NCBI GenBank assembly: GCA_958295485.1
Contig: OY282354.1
Location: forward strand, 1,240,001 to 1,304,000
Direction of reading: 5' to 3'
Length of the DNA stretch: 64,000 bases
Source of the DNA: an uncultured Gammaproteobacteria bacterium
GTDB lineage: Bacteria > Pseudomonadota > Gammaproteobacteria > Eutrophobiales > Eutrophobiaceae
The translations under genes and the position numbers were made by a program. The notes under the pieces are model-generated. The model was given only the letters and a program-made list of their open reading frames with translations. It was not told where the DNA came from and did no database searches. Of this stretch, positions 8,206-17,132 are shown in pieces; the first letter of the stretch is position 1; every line of letters starts with the position of its first letter.

Positions 8206-8919
8206 GTGACGATGACGACAACGCCTGCTAAACAATCCGGGACTTTATTCATTGCCTGCGCGGCCTTAGGCCGGGAGGTCAAGGCGATTATCAGGAAATA
8301 CGGTTGGGATGCCGAGTTCGAGGCTGTTAACGCCAAACTTCACCTTCAGCCCGCCAAGATAGGCCCGGCCGTGGAGGCGCGGTTGAAGAAAGCCCAGGGA
8401 AAATATGACCGCACGGTGGTGGTCTATGGTCACTGCGGCGCGTTCGACCTTGACGGCATACTTGAAAAATACGGCGCCGTGCGCCCCCTGGGGCCGCACT
8501 GCTATGAGATGTTCGGTGGTGAAGAATTCTCCAGGGCGATTGAGGAAGAAGTCGGCACATTCATCCTCACCGATTTTCTGGTCCATGCCTGGCAGAAATT
8601 CGTCGTGCAGGGCCTCAAGATGGATAAGCGCCCCGAACTGCAAAAACTCCTGTTCGCAAACTATAAACGAATTGTTTACTTCTCCCAGGAAGAAAATAAT
8701 GAGGCGCTGATCATCCGCGCCAAAGAAATAGCCAATTCCCTCGGCCTCGAACTGGAAGTCAGGCACGTGGGTTACGGCGACCTCGAAAGAAGACTGGTCG
8801 CCATCATGGAAGACCGGGAACAACCCATCTCCGGCATGACCCATGACGGCTTCAACTCGGCGGCCTATCCCGTAGCGGAATCGAGGGTGTCGCAAAAGCC
8901 CCGACGGCGGCGGGGCTGA
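8206..8919 (+). CDS. DUF1638 domain-containing protein
   Basis: A 237-aa protein with the DUF1638 signature: TLFIACAALGREV near the N-terminus, VVVYGHCGAFDLDGIL, a GPHCYEMFGG stretch, and alternating alpha/beta segments. The conserved Cys and His residues suggest a metal or corrinoid-related role; the family occurs near methyltransferase and one-carbon genes in other organisms, but its activity is unknown. The start is GTG 8206 or ATG 8212. The C-terminal residues (VSQKPRRRRG) are encoded by a copy of the dispersed gtgtcgcaaaagccccg repeat, so the native end has probably been altered. It lies between selC and formate dehydrogenase. Confidence 0.82.
   Translation: MTMTTTPAKQSGTLFIACAALGREVKAIIRKYGWDAEFEAVNAKLHLQPAKIGPAVEARLKKAQGKYDRTVVVYGHCGAFDLDGILEKYGAVRPLGPHCYEMFGGEEFSRAIEEEVGTFILTDFLVHAWQKFVVQGLKMDKRPELQKLLFANYKRIVYFSQEENNEALIIRAKEIANSLGLELEVRHVGYGDLERRLVAIMEDREQPISGMTHDGFNSAAYPVAESRVSQKPRRRRG
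8887..8903 (+). repeat. GTGTCG-CAAAAGCCCCG repeat end
   Basis: The same 17-bp motif, with small changes, begins repeats at 44434 and 62614. Here it forms the coding 3' end of the DUF1638 gene, followed by an inverted cggcggcggggct. Confidence 0.6.
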
Positions 8920-9119
8920 TCTGCAGGGGGTTGTCCCTGTGGCTGATATAAGTGAGAGGGACCAGGAACGGTTATTCATCCCCCATTGACGCGCAGGTGT
9001 AAATCGCGGTCGCAAAAGGAGGTTTGAAAGCTGTCTTGTCGTGTATAATGCTGTTGCCGGTCGCCAGCAGAAGAATAATCAGGGAACCGTCATTCACTTT
9101 CTCCACTTGAATAAAATCA

Positions 9120-10784
9120 ATGAAACTTACGCGTGGAAAAAAAGGTCGTACCCAGGGGCGAACAACGCCCCATAAAGCTTTGGCTGATGTTCGTCGCCTC
9201 CTGGGGGACGCGTCCCGGACTCGCGACATGCTGGTAGAACACCTGCACAAGCTACAGGACCACTATCATCACATATCTCACCGTCATCTCCTGGCCCTGT
9301 CGATTGAAATGCAATTGCCCATGGCCGAGGTGTATGAAACGGCCTCCTTCTACCATCACTTTGACGTATTGAAAGGAAATGAACCCCCGCCGCCGGCGAC
9401 GACGGTAAGGGTATGTGAATCACTTACCTGCGAGATGTTCGGCGCCAGGGAACTCATCGATGAGTTGAAGGCAACGACTGACAGCAAGCATGTCAGGGTT
9501 CAACCCGTGCCCTGCGTTGGCCGTTGCCAGGCAGCGCCTGTTGCCGTTGTGGGGACCAACCCGCTGGAACGCGCGGACAACGCAAAGATTACGACTGCAA
9601 TAGAAAACAAGCAGACCGCGTGCCCCGAACCTGACGCCATTAACTATGCGCAATATCGGGAACAAGGCGGGTATGCCCTGTTTACGGATTGCATGAAGGG
9701 TAAATATGTACGGGACGATATTATTTCCATATTGGAAGACGCCAACCTGCGCGGGCTGGGTGGCGCTGGTTTTCCTGCGGGGAGGAAATGGCGCGTCCTG
9801 CGCGGGCAACCCGAACCCCGGATGATAGCGGTCAATATCGATGAAGGAGAACCGGGCACGTTCAAGGATCGTTATTATCTCGAGCGCGACCCCCACCGTT
9901 TTATCGAGGGTACATTGATTGCGTACTGGGCGATTGAAGCAAAGGCCATTTATATTTACCTGCGCGATGAATATGCCGGTTGCCGCGCCATGCTTGAGGG
10001 AGAGTTGGAGGCCCTGAAGCAGGATCCCCCCTGCGAGCTTCCACCCATACACCTGCGGCGCGGCGCGGGAGCCTATATCTGCGGGGAGGAATCCGCCATG
10101 ATTGAATCGATGGAAGGCAAACGGGGCATGCCGCGATTAAGACCCCCCTACGTGGCAGAGGTGGGCTTGTTTGGCCGTCCCACCCTGGAGCAGAACATGG
10201 AAACCCTGCATTGGACGCGTGAGATCATCGAAAAGGGAGCGGCCTGGTTTACTTCGCACGGACGGCATGATCGCAAGGGTTTACGCTCGTTCTCCGTAAG
10301 CGGTCGCGTGCAGGAACCCGGTGTCCACCTGGCGCCGGCAGGCATTACAATGCGTGAACTGATTGACGAATACTGTGGCGGCATGTTGCCGGGGCACGAG
10401 TTTTACGGTTACTTTCCGGGAGGGGCCTCCGGGGGCATATTACCGGCCTCGCTGGGGGATATTCCGCTGGATTTCGACACGTTGCAACCTTATGGCTGTT
10501 TTATCGGCTCAGCCGCGGTCATCGTGTTGTCGGATAAGGACAGCGCGAGGACCCTGGCGTTGAATGCCATGCGTTTTTTCGAGGACGAGTCCTGTGGCCA
10601 GTGTACACCCTGCCGGGCAGGGACAGCCAAGGCCGTCGACTTGATGGAGCAGGCCGAGTGGGACCGGCTGCTCCTGGAAGATTTGGCGAAGACCATGGAG
10701 GACGCCTCCATCTGCGGTCTTGGGCAGGCGGCGCCCAACCCATTGCGTAGCGCGATTAAATACTTTCCCGGGGAATTCGAATAG
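9120..10784 (+). CDS. fdsB: NAD-dependent formate dehydrogenase, flavoprotein subunit (NuoE-NuoF fusion)
   Basis: A 554-aa protein. Residues 1-150 are NuoE-like with [2Fe-2S] ligands C99, C104, C132 and C136. The remainder is NuoF-like with an NADH/FMN segment (GLGGAGFPAG, then NIDEGEPGTFKDR) and a C-terminal [4Fe-4S] motif CGQCTPC plus a later cysteine in SICGLG. It passes electrons between the molybdenum subunit and NAD+. In FdsABG-type enzymes the NuoE part is a separate gamma subunit; here it is fused. The stop codon overlaps the GTG start of the alpha gene by one base. Confidence 0.9.
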   Translation: MKLTRGKKGRTQGRTTPHKALADVRRLLGDASRTRDMLVEHLHKLQDHYHHISHRHLLALSIEMQLPMAEVYETASFYHHFDVLKGNEPPPPATTVRVCESLTCEMFGARELIDELKATTDSKHVRVQPVPCVGRCQAAPVAVVGTNPLERADNAKITTAIENKQTACPEPDAINYAQYREQGGYALFTDCMKGKYVRDDIISILEDANLRGLGGAGFPAGRKWRVLRGQPEPRMIAVNIDEGEPGTFKDRYYLERDPHRFIEGTLIAYWAIEAKAIYIYLRDEYAGCRAMLEGELEALKQDPPCELPPIHLRRGAGAYICGEESAMIESMEGKRGMPRLRPPYVAEVGLFGRPTLEQNMETLHWTREIIEKGAAWFTSHGRHDRKGLRSFSVSGRVQEPGVHLAPAGITMRELIDEYCGGMLPGHEFYGYFPGGASGGILPASLGDIPLDFDTLQPYGCFIGSAAVIVLSDKDSARTLALNAMRFFEDESCGQCTPCRAGTAKAVDLMEQAEWDRLLLEDLAKTMEDASICGLGQAAPNPLRSAIKYFPGEFE

Positions 10785-13561
10785 TGGCGGCGAATGCGGA
10801 ATATATGAATGAGAAAACCGTCCATTTTTCATTAAACGGGCGGGATATCGAAGCCCGCGCGGGTGAAACCATACTGCAAGTGGCTGAACGTCATGGTGTA
10901 GACATTCCCCGCCTGTGTTACAAGGAAGGCTATCGGTCCGATGGCAACTGCCGCGCCTGCATGGTGGAAGTACAGGGTGAACGCGCCCTGGCCCCGGCCT
11001 GTTGCCGCCAACCCTCCGAAGGCATGACCGTGTCCAGCGACAATGAACGGGCGCTGCATTCCCAAAAGATGGTGCTGGAATTATTACTCGCCGACATGCC
11101 GCAACAAGGCCAGTCACCCTATCGGCTGGACTCGGAACTGGATGCCTGGGCGGGGAAGCTGAACGTATTCTCTCCCCGTTTTGCCCAACGTAAACAGACC
11201 CTCCCCGATTTATCTCATCCGGCCATCTCAGTCAACCTGGATGCCTGCATTCAGTGCACGCGTTGCGTGCGCGCCTGCCGGGAAGAACAGGTCAACGATG
11301 TCATTGGCTATGCCTTTCGCGGCAAGCATTCTGAAATCGTGTTTGACATGGGCGCTCCGATGGGCGAGAGCACCTGCGTGGCCTGTGGTGAATGCGTGCA
11401 GGCCTGCCCGACCGGGGCCTTGGCGCCGGCAAATAATGTTGGCCTGGTAGCGCCGGATAAACAAGTGGATTCCGTCTGCCCTTATTGCGGGGTAGGGTGC
11501 CTGTTGACGTTTCATGTCAGAAATAATCACATTCAATACGTTGACGGCAGGGATGGCCCCTCCAATCACGGTCGTCTTTGCGTCAAGGGTCGATACGGGT
11601 TTGATTATGTCCACCATTCCGGACGGTTGACGACGCCCCTCATTCGAAAGGAAGGGATGGGCAAGACCCCGCAAATCATCGACCCGCAGGTGATGCATAA
11701 ATATTTCAGGGAGGCAAGCTGGGAGGAAGCGCTTGACGTGGCCGCCGCCGGGTTACGCGACATTCGGGATACCGAAGGCTCCCAGGCCCTGGCGGGATTC
11801 GGTTGCGCCAAGGGCAGTAACGAGGAGGCCTACCTGTTCCAGAAACTGGTCAGAACTGGCTTCGGCACCAACAACGTCGATCACTGTACCCGGCTTTGTC
11901 ATGCTTCATCCGTCGCCGCCCTGCTGGAAACCATCGGTTCGGGAGCGGTTTCCAACCAGGTAGCTGACGGTACCCAGGCAGAGGTCATCATGGTGATTGG
12001 CGCCCGGCCGAACGATAATCATCCGGTGGCAGCCACGTTCATGAAGAATGCGGCCATACGCGGCAGTAAATTGATCGTTATCGAGCCCTATGGTTCCGAG
12101 TTGTACCTGCATGCCCATAAATTTTTGCAGCTGCGGCCGGGCACGGACGTGCTGCTTTTGAACGGGATGATGCACGCGATTATTACGGAGGACTTGTACG
12201 ATCAATCTTTCATCAAGGCGCATACCGAGGGGTTTGAGTCGCTCAAGGACACCGTGCTTGAGTACAGCCCGGAAAAAGTGGCGCCGGTCTGCGGTGTTGA
12301 TGCAAAAACAATCAGGGAAACGGCGCGGCTATATGCAACGGCAAAGTCATCCGTCATATTTTGGGGCATGGGCATATCACAACACGTGCATGGCACGGAT
12401 AACGCCCGCTGCCTGATTTCACTGGCCCTGATGACGGGTCAAATCGGCCGGCCCAATACCGGCCTGCATCCGCTGCGCGGGCAGAATAACGTGCAGGGCG
12501 CCTCCGACATGGGTTTAATTCCCATGGTGTATCCCGATTATCAGCCGGTCAACGACCCGGAAGCAAGAAAACGATTCGAGGCCCTGTGGGAGACAAAACT
12601 CGACCCGGATGCTGGTAAAACGGTGGTCGAGACCATGCATGGCATCGATGCGGGTGAAATCAGCGGCATGTACATCATGGGTGAGAACCCGGCCATGTCC
12701 GACCCGAACCTGCATCATGCAAGGGCCGCCCTCACCAGGCTGCGACACTTGGTGATACAGGATATTTTCTTTACGGAAACGTGCAGTTTTGCCGACGTCA
12801 TCCTGCCGGCCTCGGCTTTTCCGGAGAAAACCGGCACTTTCACCAACACTGACCGCCGGGTTCAATCAGGAAGGCAGGCCATCGACCCGCCGGGACGCGC
12901 CCGCCAGGACCTGTGGATTATCCAGGAGATAGCCCGGCGTCTTGGACTGGACTGGCATTATGCGGGGCCGGAAGCGGTTTTCGAGGAGATCAGGCAAGTA
13001 GTCCCGAGCATGGCCGGTATGACTTGGGCGCGTCTGGAACAGGAGGACTCCTTGACGTACCCATTGAAAAAAGAAGGCGACCCGGGCGAGCCGGTTATAT
13101 TTCAAGGCGGGATTTTTCCGACGGATGACGGCAGGGGGCGTTTTATCGCCGCTGAATATATCGAGGCTGCTGAACTACCGGATGAGGAGTATTCCTTTAT
13201 CTTCCTGACGGGACGGCAGCTGGAGCACTGGCATACCGGGACCATGACGCGCCATGCGAGAGTGCTGAATATCCTGGAACCCTGGCCCTACGTCCTGATT
13301 AACCCCAAGGACCTCGAAGCGCTTGACATGGAACCGGGAGACCCGCTCCTCATCGAATCCCGCCGCGGCAAAGTGGCCGCTACCACTCGCGTCGATGAAG
13401 GCATGCAGCAAGGTGTCGTCATGATGCCATTCACCTACCACGAAGCGGCAGCGAACCTCATCACCAACGATGCCCTGGACCCGTACGGCAAAATCCCCGA
13501 ATTCAAATTCTGCGCGGTACGGGTCAGCAAAAAGAGCAAGAAAAACCTCAAACAGGCTTGA
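10784..13561 (+). CDS. fdsA: NAD-dependent formate dehydrogenase, molybdenum (bis-MGD) alpha subunit
   Basis: A 925-aa catalytic subunit that oxidises formate to CO2 (or the reverse). The N-terminal NuoG-like [2Fe-2S] domain has ligands C45, C56, C59 and C73/74. Two [4Fe-4S] motifs follow (C155/158/161/165 and C198/201/204/208), then the cofactor-domain [4Fe-4S] site (C232, C235, C239, C266). The molybdenum ligand is C372 followed by H373 (RLCHASS), encoded by TGT at 11897-11899. Related FDHs carry selenocysteine (TGA) at this place. No N-terminal Tat signal is present, so the enzyme is cytoplasmic. The start is GTG 10784, or ATG 10805. fdhD and small delta subunits are not adjacent. Confidence 0.93.
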   Translation: MAANAEYMNEKTVHFSLNGRDIEARAGETILQVAERHGVDIPRLCYKEGYRSDGNCRACMVEVQGERALAPACCRQPSEGMTVSSDNERALHSQKMVLELLLADMPQQGQSPYRLDSELDAWAGKLNVFSPRFAQRKQTLPDLSHPAISVNLDACIQCTRCVRACREEQVNDVIGYAFRGKHSEIVFDMGAPMGESTCVACGECVQACPTGALAPANNVGLVAPDKQVDSVCPYCGVGCLLTFHVRNNHIQYVDGRDGPSNHGRLCVKGRYGFDYVHHSGRLTTPLIRKEGMGKTPQIIDPQVMHKYFREASWEEALDVAAAGLRDIRDTEGSQALAGFGCAKGSNEEAYLFQKLVRTGFGTNNVDHCTRLCHASSVAALLETIGSGAVSNQVADGTQAEVIMVIGARPNDNHPVAATFMKNAAIRGSKLIVIEPYGSELYLHAHKFLQLRPGTDVLLLNGMMHAIITEDLYDQSFIKAHTEGFESLKDTVLEYSPEKVAPVCGVDAKTIRETARLYATAKSSVIFWGMGISQHVHGTDNARCLISLALMTGQIGRPNTGLHPLRGQNNVQGASDMGLIPMVYPDYQPVNDPEARKRFEALWETKLDPDAGKTVVETMHGIDAGEISGMYIMGENPAMSDPNLHHARAALTRLRHLVIQDIFFTETCSFADVILPASAFPEKTGTFTNTDRRVQSGRQAIDPPGRARQDLWIIQEIARRLGLDWHYAGPEAVFEEIRQVVPSMAGMTWARLEQEDSLTYPLKKEGDPGEPVIFQGGIFPTDDGRGRFIAAEYIEAAELPDEEYSFIFLTGRQLEHWHTGTMTRHARVLNILEPWPYVLINPKDLEALDMEPGDPLLIESRRGKVAATTRVDEGMQQGVVMMPFTYHEAAANLITNDALDPYGKIPEFKFCAVRVSKKSKKNLKQA

Positions 13562-13736
13562 TCCCCCTGTCTTGCATAATATAACGCTTCAAATTTAATT
13601 ATTATCCGGGTTTCCGGGGCTTGTCCCGCACTCCGATACGAGACCGGACAGTTTATTTATTCTTAACACTACGTCTCGCTATCTTTTTCACTTTTGTGGC
13701 ATAATACTGTCCCTTGTTTTAACAGGAATAAGGTAA

Positions 13737-14066
13737 ATGACTGATTTTTTCATCAATGACGCGTGGGCGCAGGGAGCTTCTCAGCAAGGCGGGGGAGGCT
13801 CTTTCTTGTTCATGATGATCTTTTTCTTCATCATTTTTTATTTCTTTTTAATACGTCCGCAAATGAAGCAGGCCAAGGAGCACAAGCAATTGGTCGGTGG
13901 TTTGGCGAAAGGGGATGAGGTAGTAACCAATGGTGGCATGTTGGGAAAGATCAACCAGGTAGGTGATAATTTTATCGTGCTGGAAGTTGCCAAAGACACT
14001 GAAGTCAAAGTTCAAAAAAGCGCCGTTTCCGCCGTGCTGCCCAAGGGGACGCTGAAAACGCTTTAA
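13737..14066 (+). CDS. yajC: Preprotein translocase subunit YajC
   Basis: A 109-aa protein with one N-terminal transmembrane segment (residues 23-40) and the conserved FLIRPQMKQAKEH motif, followed by the small cytoplasmic domain with GDEVVTNGG. It associates with SecDF and SecYEG. The start follows aaggtaa. It opens yajC-secD-secF; the tgt gene that commonly precedes yajC is replaced here by formate dehydrogenase. Confidence 0.95.
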   Translation: MTDFFINDAWAQGASQQGGGGSFLFMMIFFFIIFYFFLIRPQMKQAKEHKQLVGGLAKGDEVVTNGGMLGKINQVGDNFIVLEVAKDTEVKVQKSAVSAVLPKGTLKTL

Positions 14067-14265
14067 CCCGCATATTGCGCGGGGAAGTTTGAAGTTAGAA
14101 ATTTCAGGCAACAGGCTCAATACGAAAAAGACAAGCGAGGGCGCATCCAGCGCAGTTTGCAACGACGAAACAGCAATAAAATATGAATAACTTATTGACA
14201 ACAAAGCGCTTTCCGTTGATGGCCGGCGGTCTGGCGCAATCTGCGGGCTAACAGGGATAACAAGC

Positions 14266-16125
14266 GTGAACCGTTATTCATTCTGGAAATACCTGCTAAT
14301 CATTGTCATTGTCGCGGTCGGTAGTTTATACGCATTGCCCAACCTTTACGGGAAAGACCCCGCGCTGCAGATCTCCGCTTCCCGTTCGGCTGAAGTCAGT
14401 GAGTTAACCGGGTTTTCCGTTGAAGAAGCGCTGGATAAAGCCGGCATAGACCATATCGGGATGGACCTGGGGACCAATAACCTCGTGGTCAGGTTCCAGG
14501 ATGAGGAAAGTCAACTTAAGGCCCAGGAGGCGGTGAAAGAAGCGCTGGGTCGTTCTTACACCGTAGCGCTCAACCTGGCGCCGGCAACGCCGGATTGGTT
14601 GCGGGTATTCGGCGCGGAGCCCATGTATCTTGGCCTGGACTTGCGTGGCGGGGTGCATTTCCTGATGGAAGTAGACATGGAGGCGGCTGTTGCCAAGGCG
14701 GATGAACGCTATATCTCGGACATCAGGACCCAACTACGGGACAACCGGATTCGCTACAAGACCATTACCCGCCGCCGGGAAGGCGGCCTGTTAATCCGCT
14801 TCCGCGACGCTGATCAGCGCCAAAAAGGCATTGCTGAAATAGAGGACAACTTCCCTGAACTGGAACTGGAGCAGCCGCAGCTGGACGCGGGTGAATTTCA
14901 CTTGGCGGTTAAATTAAATGAAGCCGCCGTCAAAGAGACCCGGCGCCTGGCCCTGCAACAAAATATTACGACACTGCGTAAACGGGTGAACGAATTAGGC
15001 GTGGCTGAGCCGGTTATCCAGCAGCAAGGCCTGGAACGCGTGGTCGTTCAACTGCCCGGCGTGCAGGATACCGCAAGGGCAAAAGACATATTAGGCGCTA
15101 CGGCCACATTGGAATTTCGGATGACCGACCAGGAGCACGACGTACAGGATGCCCTGGACGGCCGGGTTCCGGCCGGCGCCAAACTGTATTACGAGAGGAG
15201 CGGCGAGCCGGTATTGTTGAAGAAGCAAGTCATGTTGACCGGTGATTATATTATCGACGCGGCGGCAGGTTTCGATTCTGTTACCGGCAGTCCCAATGTG
15301 TCGATTACTTTAGACGGTAAAGGCGCGAAGCGCTTCAGCGACGCCACAGCCGATGAAGTGGGCAGGAATATGGCCGTGGTGTTCATCGAGAACAAGACGG
15401 AAACAGTCGAAAGAGACGGCGAAATGGTCAAACGCAAGGAAACGATTGAAGAGGTGATCAACGTCGCTACCATCCGCGAACAATTAGGCAAGCGGTTTCA
15501 AATCACCGGGCTTGACTCCACCGAGGAGGCCCGGGACCTTGCCCTGCTGCTCAGGGCCGGCGCCCTGGCCGCCCCTATTGAAATCATAGAAGAACGCACT
15601 ATCGGCCCCAGCCTCGGCCAGGACAATATCGACAAGGGTTTCATGTCGGTGCAGGTCGGTTTTATCCTGGTCTTGATCTTCATGGCGGTCTGGTACAAGG
15701 CCTTCGGCCTGGCTGCGGACGTCGCCCTGGCGTTGAACCTGGTGCTAATCGTCGCCCTGTTGTCATTGCTGCAGGCAACCTTGACCCTGCCCGGCATCGC
15801 CGGCATCGTGTTGACCGTAGGCATGGCGGTGGATGCCAACGTGCTTATCTTCCAGCGGATACGGGAAGAGATCAGGAATGGCAATTCGCCCCAGGCCAGT
15901 ATTCATGCCGGCTATGAGAAGGCGTTTACCACCATTGCCGACGCCAATATCACGACCTTATTCGCCGCCCTTGTCCTGTTCAGCTTCGGCACGGGGCCGA
16001 TTAAGGGTTTTGCTGTGACCCTCTCGCTCGGGATAGTGTGTTCCATGTTCACCGCCATCATGGTGACCCGGTCCATCGTGAACCTGATATATGGCGGCAG
16101 GAAACTGGAGAAATTAGTCATTTAA
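14266..16125 (+). CDS. secD: Protein translocase subunit SecD
   Basis: A 619-aa proton-driven translocation motor. It has an N-terminal transmembrane helix, the large periplasmic P1 domain with the DLRGGVHFLMEVD motif, a second periplasmic part, and five C-terminal helices with GLAADVALALN and the TVGMAVDANVLIFQRIREE motif. The start is GTG at 14266 after agggata. It follows yajC by 200 bp; that gap shows no gene, only a small gc-rich hairpin just after the yajC stop. Confidence 0.96.
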   Translation: MNRYSFWKYLLIIVIVAVGSLYALPNLYGKDPALQISASRSAEVSELTGFSVEEALDKAGIDHIGMDLGTNNLVVRFQDEESQLKAQEAVKEALGRSYTVALNLAPATPDWLRVFGAEPMYLGLDLRGGVHFLMEVDMEAAVAKADERYISDIRTQLRDNRIRYKTITRRREGGLLIRFRDADQRQKGIAEIEDNFPELELEQPQLDAGEFHLAVKLNEAAVKETRRLALQQNITTLRKRVNELGVAEPVIQQQGLERVVVQLPGVQDTARAKDILGATATLEFRMTDQEHDVQDALDGRVPAGAKLYYERSGEPVLLKKQVMLTGDYIIDAAAGFDSVTGSPNVSITLDGKGAKRFSDATADEVGRNMAVVFIENKTETVERDGEMVKRKETIEEVINVATIREQLGKRFQITGLDSTEEARDLALLLRAGALAAPIEIIEERTIGPSLGQDNIDKGFMSVQVGFILVLIFMAVWYKAFGLAADVALALNLVLIVALLSLLQATLTLPGIAGIVLTVGMAVDANVLIFQRIREEIRNGNSPQASIHAGYEKAFTTIADANITTLFAALVLFSFGTGPIKGFAVTLSLGIVCSMFTAIMVTRSIVNLIYGGRKLEKLVI

Positions 16126-16139
16126 GCTACCTGGAAAAC

Positions 16140-17075
16140 ATGGATAACCCGACGCAAAAATTTCATCTCGACTTCATGGGTAAACGCCGGCTCGCGTTTG
16201 CCTTCTCCGTGTTGCTTATTTCAGCGTCCATTGTCTCCCTGGTAACGCAAAAGCTCAATTTTGGCATTGATTTTACCGGTGGCACCCTGGTTGAAGTGGG
16301 CTACCGCCAAGCGGTCGAGTTGGACCAGGTAAGAAGCGTGCTGGCGGCAACTGAATTCAGCGATGCGGTTGTGCAGTATTTCGGTTCGGCAAAAGACGTA
16401 TTGATCCGGGTTGCCCAGGTCCAGGGAAAAAACAGCGCCGATATCAGCGATGCCATTATCGCCGTGCTGAGGCAATCCGACCAGCCCGTTGAAGTCCGGC
16501 GAGTCGAATTCGTCGGCCCCCAAGTGGGGGAAGATTTGAAGGAAGACGGCGGCCTGGCGATGATTTATGCGCTGATCATGATTTTTATTTATATTGCGTT
16601 TCGGTTCCAACGCCTGTTTTCCGTCGGCGCCATTGCCGCGCTGGTGCATGACGTCATTATTACCATCGGTTTCTTTTCCATTATGCAAATGGACTTTGAC
16701 CTGACCGTCCTGGCTGCGCTTTTGGCGGTTATCGGTTATTCATTGAATGACACCATTGTTGTTTTTGATCGCATCCGGGAAAATTTTCGCCGGGTCCGAA
16801 AAGGCGCCCCGGTTGACATCATCAATGCGTCGCTGAACCAGACCTTGAGCCGCACCCTGATGACGTCCTTGACGACCCTGCTGGTATTGACCGCGCTGTT
16901 CTTCCTGGGCGGCGAGGTCATTCGACCTTTTTCCGCCGCGCTGATCGTGGGGGTCATTATCGGGACTTATTCTTCCATTTACGTCGCCAGCCCGGTCACG
17001 CTGGCGATGGGCATCAGCAAACAGGATTTAATGCCGGTTGAAAAAGAGGGGGCTGAAAAAGATCGCAGCCCCTGA
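16140..17075 (+). CDS. secF: Protein translocase subunit SecF
   Basis: A 311-aa partner of SecD. FGIDFTGGTLVEV lies in the first periplasmic segment, and the C-terminal membrane region carries IGYSLNDTIVVFDRIREN, the RND-type motif. The ATG at 16140 is chosen because the family starts a few residues before the first helix; a longer upstream in-frame extension would overlap secD. Gap to secD is 14 bp. Confidence 0.95.
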   Translation: MDNPTQKFHLDFMGKRRLAFAFSVLLISASIVSLVTQKLNFGIDFTGGTLVEVGYRQAVELDQVRSVLAATEFSDAVVQYFGSAKDVLIRVAQVQGKNSADISDAIIAVLRQSDQPVEVRRVEFVGPQVGEDLKEDGGLAMIYALIMIFIYIAFRFQRLFSVGAIAALVHDVIITIGFFSIMQMDFDLTVLAALLAVIGYSLNDTIVVFDRIRENFRRVRKGAPVDIINASLNQTLSRTLMTSLTTLLVLTALFFLGGEVIRPFSAALIVGVIIGTYSSIYVASPVTLAMGISKQDLMPVEKEGAEKDRSP

Positions 17076-17132
17076 ATGCAGGGACGAAGATTTTTTTGTT
17101 CCTGGCCCAGGATTTTTTTATATTGCCGGACG

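Noticed and set aside
8206..8919. DUF1638 gene as the missing selenoprotein
   Set aside because: The frame is continuous with no internal TGA and no SECIS-like hairpin in a proper place.
9024..9049. TTGAAA and TATAAT before the formate dehydrogenase genes
   Set aside because: Both boxes are good, but the spacer is only 14 bases, too short for a normal sigma70 promoter.
13677..13705. Possible promoter before yajC (cataat at 13700)
   Set aside because: The -10-like box is good but no acceptable -35 box lies at proper spacing.
17085..17125. Possible terminator between secF and pdxB
   Set aside because: ccctg-aatg-caggg is a weak 5-bp stem, and the T-run begins seven bases later.
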